Positions 34,777 to 42,224 of a stretch of 64,000 nt of DNA are shown in pieces. The DNA is from Delftia tsuruhatensis (GTDB taxonomy: Bacteria; Pseudomonadota; Gammaproteobacteria; Burkholderiales; Burkholderiaceae_C), in contig NZ_LR813084.1 of assembly GCF_903815225.1 (NCBI RefSeq), forward strand, positions 1,096,501 to 1,160,500, given 5' to 3'. Numbering within the stretch: position 1 is the stretch's first letter; every line of letters starts with the position of its first letter. The translations under genes were made by a program, and so were the position numbers. The notes under the pieces were generated by a model that saw only the letters and a list, made by a program, of their open reading frames with translations, did not search any database and was not told the origin of the DNA.

Positions 34777-35848
34777 GAATATAGAGATCGCAATAGTTGC
34801 TCCATTCCCTTCGAAAAAGAAGGTGAAGGAAGGCTGGATGAGCCGGATCGGAGCTGTGGACGAGATTATTAAGCAGCGTGTGCGACTCTATATCCATATA
34901 TCGCAAAACAATTCCGAGGAGGCCAGGTTTTCCAAGGTAGAAGAGAATGCGTGGGAGATCTGTGTTTCGCCAAGCAGTCCCGACTACAAGGGGATCTTGG
35001 ACAGTATTTATGCATCGGTGAATACTGTATATATACATACCATTCACCTTGCCGAGTTCATTGTGCCGTGGTTGGACTCCGGGAAGTGCATTGTTGATTT
35101 TCATGGAATCGTTCCGGAAGAGGAGGTGATGCTTGGGCGTCCTGAACTGGTCGAAAAATATGAAGCCATTGAGCAGGAGGTGCTTCGAAAGGCAAAAGCC
35201 TGTGTGATGGTGACGCGGGCAATGCAAAAGCACTACCGGGAAAAGTATCCGCTGATCAATCCAAAGGTGATTGTCTTGCCGATTGTTGAGGAAATGCATT
35301 TTCCAGCCAACACGGGTGATGCCAAGGGTGAAAGTGAACTCCCTGTCCGGGTCGTATACGCGGGAGGTATACAGATTTGGCAGAATGTGGACGCCATGCT
35401 GGAGCTTGCCGCTGCGACGCATGGCGTGGCTGATTTTCAGTTTCTTTCACAGGATTGGAAGGTTATCGAAAAAGACGCCAAAAAGAAGCAGCTGCTAAAG
35501 AAGCCGAGGTTCAAATTTTGCCCAAAGGACAATTTGGTGCAGGAGTACATGAATCATGACTTTGGCCTGGTGCTTCGCGATGACTCTGCAGTGAATAGGG
35601 TGGCCTGTCCAACCAAGCTTTACGAGTATATGGAGATTGGCTTGATACCCGTAGTTCGATCTCCCATGCTGGGAGATTTTCTCGAATTGGGGTATGCGTA
35701 TGTGACAGAAAATGAGTTCGAGGCAGGATTTTTTCCTGATAGAGTCTCCAGGGAAATGATGAAAAAAAAGAACAAGCAAGTGGTGTTGGCAATGAGGGAG
35801 ATTTTCCGGGCCGGTGCTTCCGATCTTCGCTCCCGATTGGCTGCCTAG
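34769..35848 (+). CDS. Glycosyltransferase, GT4-like
   Basis: A 359-residue protein from the ATG at 34769; a GTG at 34763 is an alternative. Both overlap the end of the fusion gene. It begins EIAIVAPFPSKKKVKEGWMSRIGA, has CIVDFHGIVPEEEVM in the N-terminal Rossmann part and ACVMVTRAMQKHYREKYP. The C-terminal nucleotide-sugar domain begins RVVYAGGIQIWQNVDAMLELA and ends with CPTKLYEYMEIGLIPVV. These are weak but consistent GT-B, family 4 features. Donor and acceptor are unknown. It probably adds one residue of the repeating unit or of the chain end. Confidence 0.75.
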   Translation: MLENIEIAIVAPFPSKKKVKEGWMSRIGAVDEIIKQRVRLYIHISQNNSEEARFSKVEENAWEICVSPSSPDYKGILDSIYASVNTVYIHTIHLAEFIVPWLDSGKCIVDFHGIVPEEEVMLGRPELVEKYEAIEQEVLRKAKACVMVTRAMQKHYREKYPLINPKVIVLPIVEEMHFPANTGDAKGESELPVRVVYAGGIQIWQNVDAMLELAAATHGVADFQFLSQDWKVIEKDAKKKQLLKKPRFKFCPKDNLVQEYMNHDFGLVLRDDSAVNRVACPTKLYEYMEIGLIPVVRSPMLGDFLELGYAYVTENEFEAGFFPDRVSREMMKKKNKQVVLAMREIFRAGASDLRSRLAA

Positions 35849-35874
35849 ATCAGGTTGAATAATTTTTATCTGGC

Positions 35875-35880
35875 AGGAGG
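35875..35880 (+). promoter_or_regulatory. Strong ribosome-binding site fixing the methyltransferase start
   Basis: AGGAGG lies 7 bases before the ATG at 35888. The longer frame would begin at a TTG (35855) without any such site, so the ATG is taken as the true start of the methyltransferase. Confidence 0.7.
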
Positions 35881-35887
35881 AAATGGA

Positions 35888-36820
35888 ATGCATGTGCAAG
35901 GCACCGGAAAGATGGATGGGGGGTATGGGAGCCTTGAGGAGTTCAGGCGAGAGGTTATTCTCCCTTATCTGAATCATCCCATCTCCGCTCTGGAAATAGG
36001 ACCATTTATCAGGCCAACGCTTGGAAAAGCAGAGGCTGATCTGAAAACACTGGATTGCTACGATACCGATGAGCTGAGACAGCATGCAATGCGAATTGGG
36101 GAAAATCCGGACTCAGTGATTCATGTGGACTATGTCTGCAAGGATGAGAATTATTGCAATGTGATCACTGACGAGTTCGACATGATCATCGCAGCCCATG
36201 TGGCTGAACATGTAGTCGGTTTCGTCGATTATTTCCAGACATTGCGAAAACTCCTCAAGCGCGGTGGTCACTGCATGATTGTCCTGCCGGACAAGCGCTA
36301 TAGTTTCGACAAATTCCGCAGTGACACAAGTCTGGCGTACCTGATATTTCAGCACTTGCAGCCGGAATTTCCTGCGAAGGCATTGCATGCCTTGGAATCG
36401 GCGATGCTGTACGACAAGGGTTATATCAATGCGGAGAATATTGTTGAAGAGAGATTGAATATTGATTCTCTGAGGAAAGCACTTGATGGATGGCATCCAG
36501 GTGTTCATTCCCATGTTTTCCAGTTCGAAGATGTGATAGCCAAGGTGTTTGCCCCGCTGTGTGCGATGGGATTGATGGATTTCGATGTGCTGGAGGCCAG
36601 GATGAGCCACCAGTTTGGCGAGTTCGTTGTCGTTCTCCGCGCCGGTCGAGAGTGCACCAACTGGGATTCCGTCAAGGATTTTTATTCATTGTCGCGAGAC
36701 ACTATTGCTCCCAAAAGGGGATTGCTGCATGCACTCGAGTCGAAAAAAAATATGCTGCGTCGTTGGTACTCGTCCAGAGGCAATCAAGATGGCGCCCGTG
36801 ATCCGCGCACTAAAAAATGA
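35888..36820 (+). CDS. Class I SAM-dependent methyltransferase of the polysaccharide locus
   Basis: A 310-residue protein. Motif I is degenerate (ALEIGPFIRPTLG) but followed by LKTLDCYDTDELR, DEFDMIIAAHVAEHVVGFVDYF and RKLLKRGGHCMIVLPDKRYSFD, the order expected of Methyltransf_11-type enzymes often found in O-antigen clusters. The acceptor is unknown and could be a sugar hydroxyl or a lipid-linked intermediate. Its last 92 bp overlap the start of wecB, and the C-terminal tail from about LLHALESKKNMLRRWYSSRG is wecB DNA read in another frame. This suggests that an original stop codon was lost or that the two genes were joined. Confidence 0.82.
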   Translation: MHVQGTGKMDGGYGSLEEFRREVILPYLNHPISALEIGPFIRPTLGKAEADLKTLDCYDTDELRQHAMRIGENPDSVIHVDYVCKDENYCNVITDEFDMIIAAHVAEHVVGFVDYFQTLRKLLKRGGHCMIVLPDKRYSFDKFRSDTSLAYLIFQHLQPEFPAKALHALESAMLYDKGYINAENIVEERLNIDSLRKALDGWHPGVHSHVFQFEDVIAKVFAPLCAMGLMDFDVLEARMSHQFGEFVVVLRAGRECTNWDSVKDFYSLSRDTIAPKRGLLHALESKKNMLRRWYSSRGNQDGARDPRTKK

Positions 36821-37838
36821 GCCTTGGGCCGAGGTGCGAGTGCTGGCCACGGCCCAGCATCGCCAGATGCTGGATCAGGTTCTTGATTTTTTCGATATCA
36901 AGCCAGATATCGATATGAATATCATGAAACCGAATCAGAAATTGGCGGAATTGACCGGGCGTCTGCTCCTTCAGATGGATGAGGTGCTGGAGTCTGAAAA
37001 TCCTGATGCCGTACTGGTGCAAGGAGATACCACGACTGTGATGGTAGCTTCCCTTGCCTGTTTCTATCGGAAAATACCAATAGGCCACGTCGAGGCAGGG
37101 CTGCGGACATGGGATGTACAGAATCCATTTCCGGAAGAGGCAAATCGTGTGATTGCGGGAAAGCTTGCGCGCTGGCATTTCGCACCTACACAAGGTTCAC
37201 GCCAGAATCTCCTGAGAGATGGAATAACGGACAGCAGCATCACTGTGACCGGCAACACCGTCATCGATGCTTTGCTGATGGCTGCTGAAAAGGATCTGGA
37301 AATTAGCGTGCCCATGGATCCAGAAAAGCGTCTGGTCCTGATTACCTCACATCGCAGGGAAAATTTTGGGGAGCCATTGCATCGCATCTGCCAGGCGTTG
37401 AAAACCCTGGCGCGCCAGAATCCTGATGTTCAGTTTCTTTACCCGGTGCATCCAAACCCCAATGTCAAGGGTTTAGCCCATGAGTTCCTGAAGGATGAGC
37501 CGAATTTCATGCTTTGTGAGCCATTGGACTATGCGCCTTTTGTCGCTGCAATGAAGAGATCCTATCTGATCCTGACCGATTCCGGGGGTGTCCAGGAAGA
37601 AGCACCCGCATTGGGAAAGCCGGTGCTTGTGCTACGTGAGGAAACAGAGCGTCCTGAGGCAGTTTCTGAAGGTGTCGTGAAGTTGGTGGGGGCGGATACT
37701 GAATACATCGTGCAGCAGACGCAAAGACTGTTGCAGGATGGAATGGCATACAAGGAGATGGCGAGAGGCGTTTCCCCGTATGGTGATGGGAAGGCCGCTG
37801 CAAGAATAGTTTCCGTTTTAAGAGAGCAGATTTCGTGA
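36729..37838 (+). CDS. wecB: UDP-N-acetylglucosamine 2-epimerase (non-hydrolysing)
   Basis: A 369-residue epimerase, the usual length. The start at 36729 gives MHSSRKKICCVVGTRPEAIK and is preceded by AAAAGGGG eight bases upstream. Further hallmarks are HRQMLDQVLDFFDIKPDIDM, VQGDTTTVMVASLACFY, HVEAGLRTWDVQNPFPEEANR, ITSHRRENFGEPLHRIC (catalytic His) and LTDSGGVQEEAPALGKPVLVLRE. It makes UDP-ManNAc from UDP-GlcNAc. No wecC (UDP-ManNAc dehydrogenase) is in the window, so the glycan may contain ManNAc itself or use a wecC elsewhere. Its start is buried in the preceding methyltransferase gene, and its stop overlaps the next GTG start. Confidence 0.95.
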   Translation: MHSSRKKICCVVGTRPEAIKMAPVIRALKNEPWAEVRVLATAQHRQMLDQVLDFFDIKPDIDMNIMKPNQKLAELTGRLLLQMDEVLESENPDAVLVQGDTTTVMVASLACFYRKIPIGHVEAGLRTWDVQNPFPEEANRVIAGKLARWHFAPTQGSRQNLLRDGITDSSITVTGNTVIDALLMAAEKDLEISVPMDPEKRLVLITSHRRENFGEPLHRICQALKTLARQNPDVQFLYPVHPNPNVKGLAHEFLKDEPNFMLCEPLDYAPFVAAMKRSYLILTDSGGVQEEAPALGKPVLVLREETERPEAVSEGVVKLVGADTEYIVQQTQRLLQDGMAYKEMARGVSPYGDGKAAARIVSVLREQIS

Positions 37839-39127
37839 AGATTCTGCTTGTCGCGTATGAGTTTCCGCCAATATTGGCTGCCCAGGCTCTGAGATGGTTT
37901 TATCTAACCAATGAGCTGGTCAAGTTGGGGGTGAATGTTCATGTCATCTGCCCGGACATATCTGCTGAACATGCATTTCCAATGGATCTTGATGGGCGGA
38001 TAACTATTCATCGCGTTTGGCCTGGGCCATTCATTGGGTTGAGTCAAAGGCTTGCGAGGAAGAGGCATGTAAGGTCTGAAGATGCCGCTGACATGAAGTC
38101 ATCGCATGCTTCATGGGCTTTTCGTGCTTATCGGTTGGTGCGATCAGCTCTGGATGTGGTCTTATACCCTGATGTCAGATCTGAATGGTACCCGTTCGCC
38201 CTTCGAAAAATGAGGAAGTTGCTGAGGACGGAAAATTTTGACGTGGTGATAAGTTCCCATGAACCGGCAGTTGATATATTTGTAGGATCTCATGCCCGTC
38301 GCTTCAATATTCCTTGGGTCGTGGACTTGGGTGATCCCCTGCTGACTCCATATTCACCGCGCTGGAGGCGTGCAGTGGACTCGATGGTCGAGAGAAAAGT
38401 GGTCTCTTGCGCCACTTCCATTTGGGTAACAGCCGACAGCGTTTCGAATCTGCTGAAGCAGAGGCATGGGGAAGGCATTGGAAAAAAGATGTTCGTGCTG
38501 CCTCAGGGGTTCCCGTCAGGGCAGACGGATGTCAATGATCGCCCGGGTGGTTGCCGGTTCCGTCTCGTGTTCACGGGTAATTTTTACAGAGATTTCAGAA
38601 ACCCGGTCGAGCTGGCGAAAGCGCTTTCACTGATGAAGGATCTGGGCATATCTTTTATTATTGCCGGCAATAATTCTGCATTTGAATACCTGTTTCATGG
38701 TGTGGATGGAGTGGAATTTCTGGGGCAAAGAAGTCATTTTGAATGTCTTGAATTGCAGCGGCAGGCAGACGTGCTTGTAAATATTGGTAACGTACAAAGT
38801 TATCAGATCCCCGGGAAGGTCTATGAGTATCTTGGTGCAGGAAGACCGATACTGCATATCCAGACTGGAGAAGATTCCGATCCCGGTGCGGAATTGATCG
38901 AAAGCATGGGTGCGGGGATTGTGGTGAAGAACAGCCATAAGGAAATAGAAAAGGTGCTGCGCCATATGTGCTTGCAATGGATGAGTGACCCCGGGAAATT
39001 GATGGAGTATAGAAAGGAGTCCCTCATTCAGGGTCATTCCTGGAGCCGTCGGGCTGTCGAGTGCAAAAGACTGCTGCAAGAAGCTTTGTGGAAAGATACC
39101 GGACGCCATGGAAATGGAGTCCGATGA
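37835..39127 (+). CDS. Glycosyltransferase, GT4 family
   Basis: A 430-residue GT-B enzyme starting at a GTG that overlaps the wecB stop (GTGA). The N-terminal domain opens KILLVAYEFPPILAAQALRW, the usual beginning of WbuB-like transferases that act on deoxy- or amino-sugars; WVVDLGDPLLTP follows. The C-terminal domain shows RLVFTGNFYRDFRNPVELAK and the late IPGKVYEYLGAGRPILHIQ, where the family's acidic residues lie. Coupling to wecB makes a ManNAc- or GlcNAc-derived donor plausible but unproven. Confidence 0.85.
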   Translation: MKILLVAYEFPPILAAQALRWFYLTNELVKLGVNVHVICPDISAEHAFPMDLDGRITIHRVWPGPFIGLSQRLARKRHVRSEDAADMKSSHASWAFRAYRLVRSALDVVLYPDVRSEWYPFALRKMRKLLRTENFDVVISSHEPAVDIFVGSHARRFNIPWVVDLGDPLLTPYSPRWRRAVDSMVERKVVSCATSIWVTADSVSNLLKQRHGEGIGKKMFVLPQGFPSGQTDVNDRPGGCRFRLVFTGNFYRDFRNPVELAKALSLMKDLGISFIIAGNNSAFEYLFHGVDGVEFLGQRSHFECLELQRQADVLVNIGNVQSYQIPGKVYEYLGAGRPILHIQTGEDSDPGAELIESMGAGIVVKNSHKEIEKVLRHMCLQWMSDPGKLMEYRKESLIQGHSWSRRAVECKRLLQEALWKDTGRHGNGVR

Positions 39128-39172
39128 TGCCACTGTTTTTCTCCTCGGAGCGGAGGTCTTGCCCAATGGGAT

Positions 39173-40354
39173 ATGTGCATGAAGCTCGACGTCATATTTG
39201 CGGCTGATGCCCTCCGCCCTCCTTTGACTGGTATTGGCCGTTACACCTACGAGCTGGCAAGGAGGGTGAGATACCATGAGGATATCGAGAGGTTGCGCTA
39301 TTTTTCCTCCGGGCGCTGGGTCAGCGACCCCTTGGGCGCGCTGGAGACATCGGACCTTGTGTCCATATCTCTCAACAGGAAAAAGGCGGCTTTGCGCGAC
39401 AAACTTGCAGGAAGCCGGATAGCCGTGCGTGTCTATGAGAGATTGGCACCTGCGATTTTTGAATGGCGTCTGCGTGGTAACGAGAAATCTGTTTATCACT
39501 CTCCCAACTATATCGTTCCTCCATTCAAGGGAAGGACGGTGAGTACAGTTCATGATCTTTCCCATATCATATGTCCACAGTTCCATCCACGGGCTCGGGT
39601 GGAATATATGAATATGGCCCTGGGCGAAAGTCTGGCACGGACCAACCATGTCATCACCGTATCCGAAACGGTCCGGAAGGAAGTCCTGGCACACGGTTTG
39701 ATGCCGCCGGAGCAAGTCACGGCCATTCATTTGGCCGCAGGGAGCGATTTTTTTCCTCGCTCCTCAGAAATGCTGGAGCCGGCCATGAAGGCCTTGGGCC
39801 TGAGGGCCGGGGAATATAGCCTTTTTGTGGGGACCGTGGAGCCTAGAAAAAATGTGGAGCGCCTCGTTCAGGCCTATGGAATGCTGCCGGAGAGAATGAG
39901 GAGCGATTGGCCGCTGGTGATTGCCGGAGCCAGGGGATGGAATTCAGATTCCATTCATGCATGCATTGAGAAGGCGCAGGCTCAGGGGTGGGCACGCTAT
40001 ATTTCCTACGTTGATCAATCCTGGCTACCTGCCTTGTATGCGGGGGCACGATTGATGGCCTATCCGTCGCTCTATGAGGGCTTTGGTCTGCCTATTGTCG
40101 AAGCCTTGGCCAGTGGCACGCCGGTGCTGACATCCAGGGTATCCTGCATGCCGGAAGTCGCGGGTGGCGCGGCTTGGTTGGTGGATCCTCTCGATCTGGA
40201 GGAGATCTCGCATGGCCTGGAGGCCTGTCTTGCGGATGAAATATGGCAAGAGCAGGCCAGGGCGCTGGGGCTGGCACGATCCGCGCAGTTTTCCTGGGAG
40301 AAGTGCGCAGAGCGTACAGTAGGCATCTACGCCCGGGTCGCGCAACGGGTGTGA
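39173..40354 (+). CDS. Glycosyltransferase, GT4 family (mannosyltransferase-like)
   Basis: A 393-residue GT-B enzyme; ATG codons at 39173 and 39179 are both possible. Features are LRPPLTGIGRYTYELARRV, the WbdB/WbpY-like VYHSPNYIVPPF, STVHDLSHIICPQFHP, VSETVRKEVLAHGL, FVGTVEPRKNVERLVQAYG and the E-x7-E site YEGFGLPIVEALASGTPVL. Relatives in O-antigen clusters are mannosyltransferases using GDP-mannose, which ManC of this locus would provide. The composition rises in GC toward the 3' end, marking the right edge of the AT-rich island. It converges on the GT4-GT2 fusion, 4 bp away. Confidence 0.88.
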   Translation: MCMKLDVIFAADALRPPLTGIGRYTYELARRVRYHEDIERLRYFSSGRWVSDPLGALETSDLVSISLNRKKAALRDKLAGSRIAVRVYERLAPAIFEWRLRGNEKSVYHSPNYIVPPFKGRTVSTVHDLSHIICPQFHPRARVEYMNMALGESLARTNHVITVSETVRKEVLAHGLMPPEQVTAIHLAAGSDFFPRSSEMLEPAMKALGLRAGEYSLFVGTVEPRKNVERLVQAYGMLPERMRSDWPLVIAGARGWNSDSIHACIEKAQAQGWARYISYVDQSWLPALYAGARLMAYPSLYEGFGLPIVEALASGTPVLTSRVSCMPEVAGGAAWLVDPLDLEEISHGLEACLADEIWQEQARALGLARSAQFSWEKCAERTVGIYARVAQRV

Positions 40355-40358
40355 CGGG

Positions 40359-42212
40359 CTAGCGTGGCGGGTGAAGCGGTCTTTGCCTGGCTCTGCCATG
40401 GGCAATGCTCAACAGGGAAGAGACTGCGGCATAGCGGACGGCATTGCCCCATGATCTGAAGATCTTGGAACGATTCACTCTTGCCGTATGCAGTGGCAGG
40501 GCCACTTCTGCTATCCGCAGGCCTTGCCGGCGCATGAGCAGCAAGGTTCCTATGTCCTGGTAGTCCAGCATCGTTGCCTGCGTGGAGGTTGCCGTCTCCA
40601 GGGCCTGTCGGTTGTATAGGCGGAAGCCGGAAACGAAGTCCCGCAGGCCAAAGCCGGTCAGCCAGCGAAACCATTGCCACGCGATGCGTCGTACCAGGCT
40701 GTTGCGCTCGGAAAAATAGGCAACCACCATGTCTGCCTGTTCACGTTGAGCCAACAGGGCGGGCAGCTCCTCGACTTCATATCGGCCTTCGGCGTCGATG
40801 GTGACGACGGTCTGGAAGCCGTGGGTCTGCGCATAGCGCAGTCCGGTCTGCAAGCTGCCCCAATTGGTCATGGCCAGCAATGGGCGCAGCACCCGGGCCC
40901 CGCATTCTTCTGCTTCATGGCAGGTCGCATCGGTGCTGCGGTTGTCCACGACCAGAACCGAGGCCTTCACCAGCGCATGTACACGGCGTATCAGATGCCC
41001 GATCTCGGTCTCATTGTTGCGTGTGGAGATGACGACCAGCAGACCCTGGCGTGGCTTGGCAGGGCGAGTATCCGGTGCCAGGCTGCGGTAGTGTCGTGCC
41101 ACGCTTTGCTCGCAGGGGCCGATGCTGAAGAACCGGTGCAAGGCCTTGTGCCCCGACTGGCCCAGCCGCTGTCGCAGGGCGGTATTGTGCTGAAGGCGCG
41201 CGATGCTGCTGCGCCATGCATCCTGGTCCTCGAAGGGAACATGCAGGCCGGCGTGGGCATGCGCAACCACCCAGGGCATGCCCGAGCCTGGGAGGTCGGT
41301 CACAAGACAGGGCTTGCCATGCAGCATGGCCTCCAGCAAGACGATGCCGAAAGCTTCCGTGCGTTCGCGTGAAGCAAGGCAAAAGATATCGCAGCTGGCG
41401 AACAGCGCATGCTTTTCCCCGTCGGAGACGGCACCCGTCAGTCGCACGGGTGCGGGTCTGCCTTCGGGGGTGCATTGGCGGATCAGTGCCGCCAGCGATG
41501 TGCGCAGCTCGCCTTCGCCTGCGATCAGCAACTCCACGCCAGGCATGGTCGACACCGCGCGGATCAGTGTTTCAAAACCCTTGTAGTAGGTAAGCCGGCC
41601 TATGGAGAGCAGGCGCAGTCTCGTGTCTGGGCGCCAGCCCTGGCCGGGTGATAGCACCGCAGGAGGAGGAATATTTCGAAGATCCAGGCCCAGCGGGACG
41701 ATCTCGCATTTGCCGCGCCAGGCGCGCAGGGCATTGCTGGCCTCGAGATAGGGCGGCGAAGTGGCGAATACCTGTTGGGCCCGCTCCAGCAGGGCCTGCT
41801 CGAAAGGGCGGTACAGCATGTAGGCCAGGGCCACCGACCATTTGATGTTGGACACCACCACATCCGAGTGCCAGTGGATCACCCAGGGCACACGCCTGGC
41901 TATCGGCAGCGTGAGCGCCCACAACGCCGAATTGTTGGGCAGGTGCAGGTGCAGCACGTCGGGCTGGACGCGTTCGATGGCGCGGCCCAGCGCGCGCCGA
42001 AAGCCGATGGCCATCGGTGCATAGACCAGGTTGAACTGGACGGGGACACGCTCCAGCCAGGAGGGATCATCCTGCAGTGGATCGCCATGGACCAGGGCAT
42101 GGGCATCTATGCCCTGGCGTCTTTGCTCGTGGATCAGGTCGGCAAGAAAGACTTCCATTCCGCCCCGGTAGGGGGGGAAGAATTTGCCGACGTGGAGGAT
42201 GCGAAGGGCCAT
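40359..42212 (-). CDS. Two-domain glycosyltransferase: GT4 fused to GT2
   Basis: A 617-residue fusion. Residues about 1-375 are a GT4 enzyme (ILHVGKFFPPYRGGMEVFLA, PWVIHWHSDVV, LLSIGRLTYYKGFETLI, TEAFGIVLLEAMLHGKPCLV). After a short linker, residues about 390-600 are a GT2 enzyme of the DPM1/polyprenyl-phosphate-sugar synthase type (LVVISTRNNETEIG, VLVVDNRSTDAT, TVVTIDAEGRYEVEEL, GLRDFVSGFRLYNR). It is 12 bp downstream of the GT-C/TPR membrane protein gene, so the two are probably one operon. A lipid-linked sugar made by the GT2 half could be the donor for that membrane protein, by inference. Confidence 0.85.
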   Translation of the reverse strand: MALRILHVGKFFPPYRGGMEVFLADLIHEQRRQGIDAHALVHGDPLQDDPSWLERVPVQFNLVYAPMAIGFRRALGRAIERVQPDVLHLHLPNNSALWALTLPIARRVPWVIHWHSDVVVSNIKWSVALAYMLYRPFEQALLERAQQVFATSPPYLEASNALRAWRGKCEIVPLGLDLRNIPPPAVLSPGQGWRPDTRLRLLSIGRLTYYKGFETLIRAVSTMPGVELLIAGEGELRTSLAALIRQCTPEGRPAPVRLTGAVSDGEKHALFASCDIFCLASRERTEAFGIVLLEAMLHGKPCLVTDLPGSGMPWVVAHAHAGLHVPFEDQDAWRSSIARLQHNTALRQRLGQSGHKALHRFFSIGPCEQSVARHYRSLAPDTRPAKPRQGLLVVISTRNNETEIGHLIRRVHALVKASVLVVDNRSTDATCHEAEECGARVLRPLLAMTNWGSLQTGLRYAQTHGFQTVVTIDAEGRYEVEELPALLAQREQADMVVAYFSERNSLVRRIAWQWFRWLTGFGLRDFVSGFRLYNRQALETATSTQATMLDYQDIGTLLLMRRQGLRIAEVALPLHTARVNRSKIFRSWGNAVRYAAVSSLLSIAHGRARQRPLHPPR

Positions 42213-42224
42213 CGTGCGGACTGT

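Noticed and set aside
35855..36820. TTG start for the methyltransferase at 35855
   Set aside because: An AGGAGG site seven bases before the ATG at 35888 makes the shorter protein far more likely.
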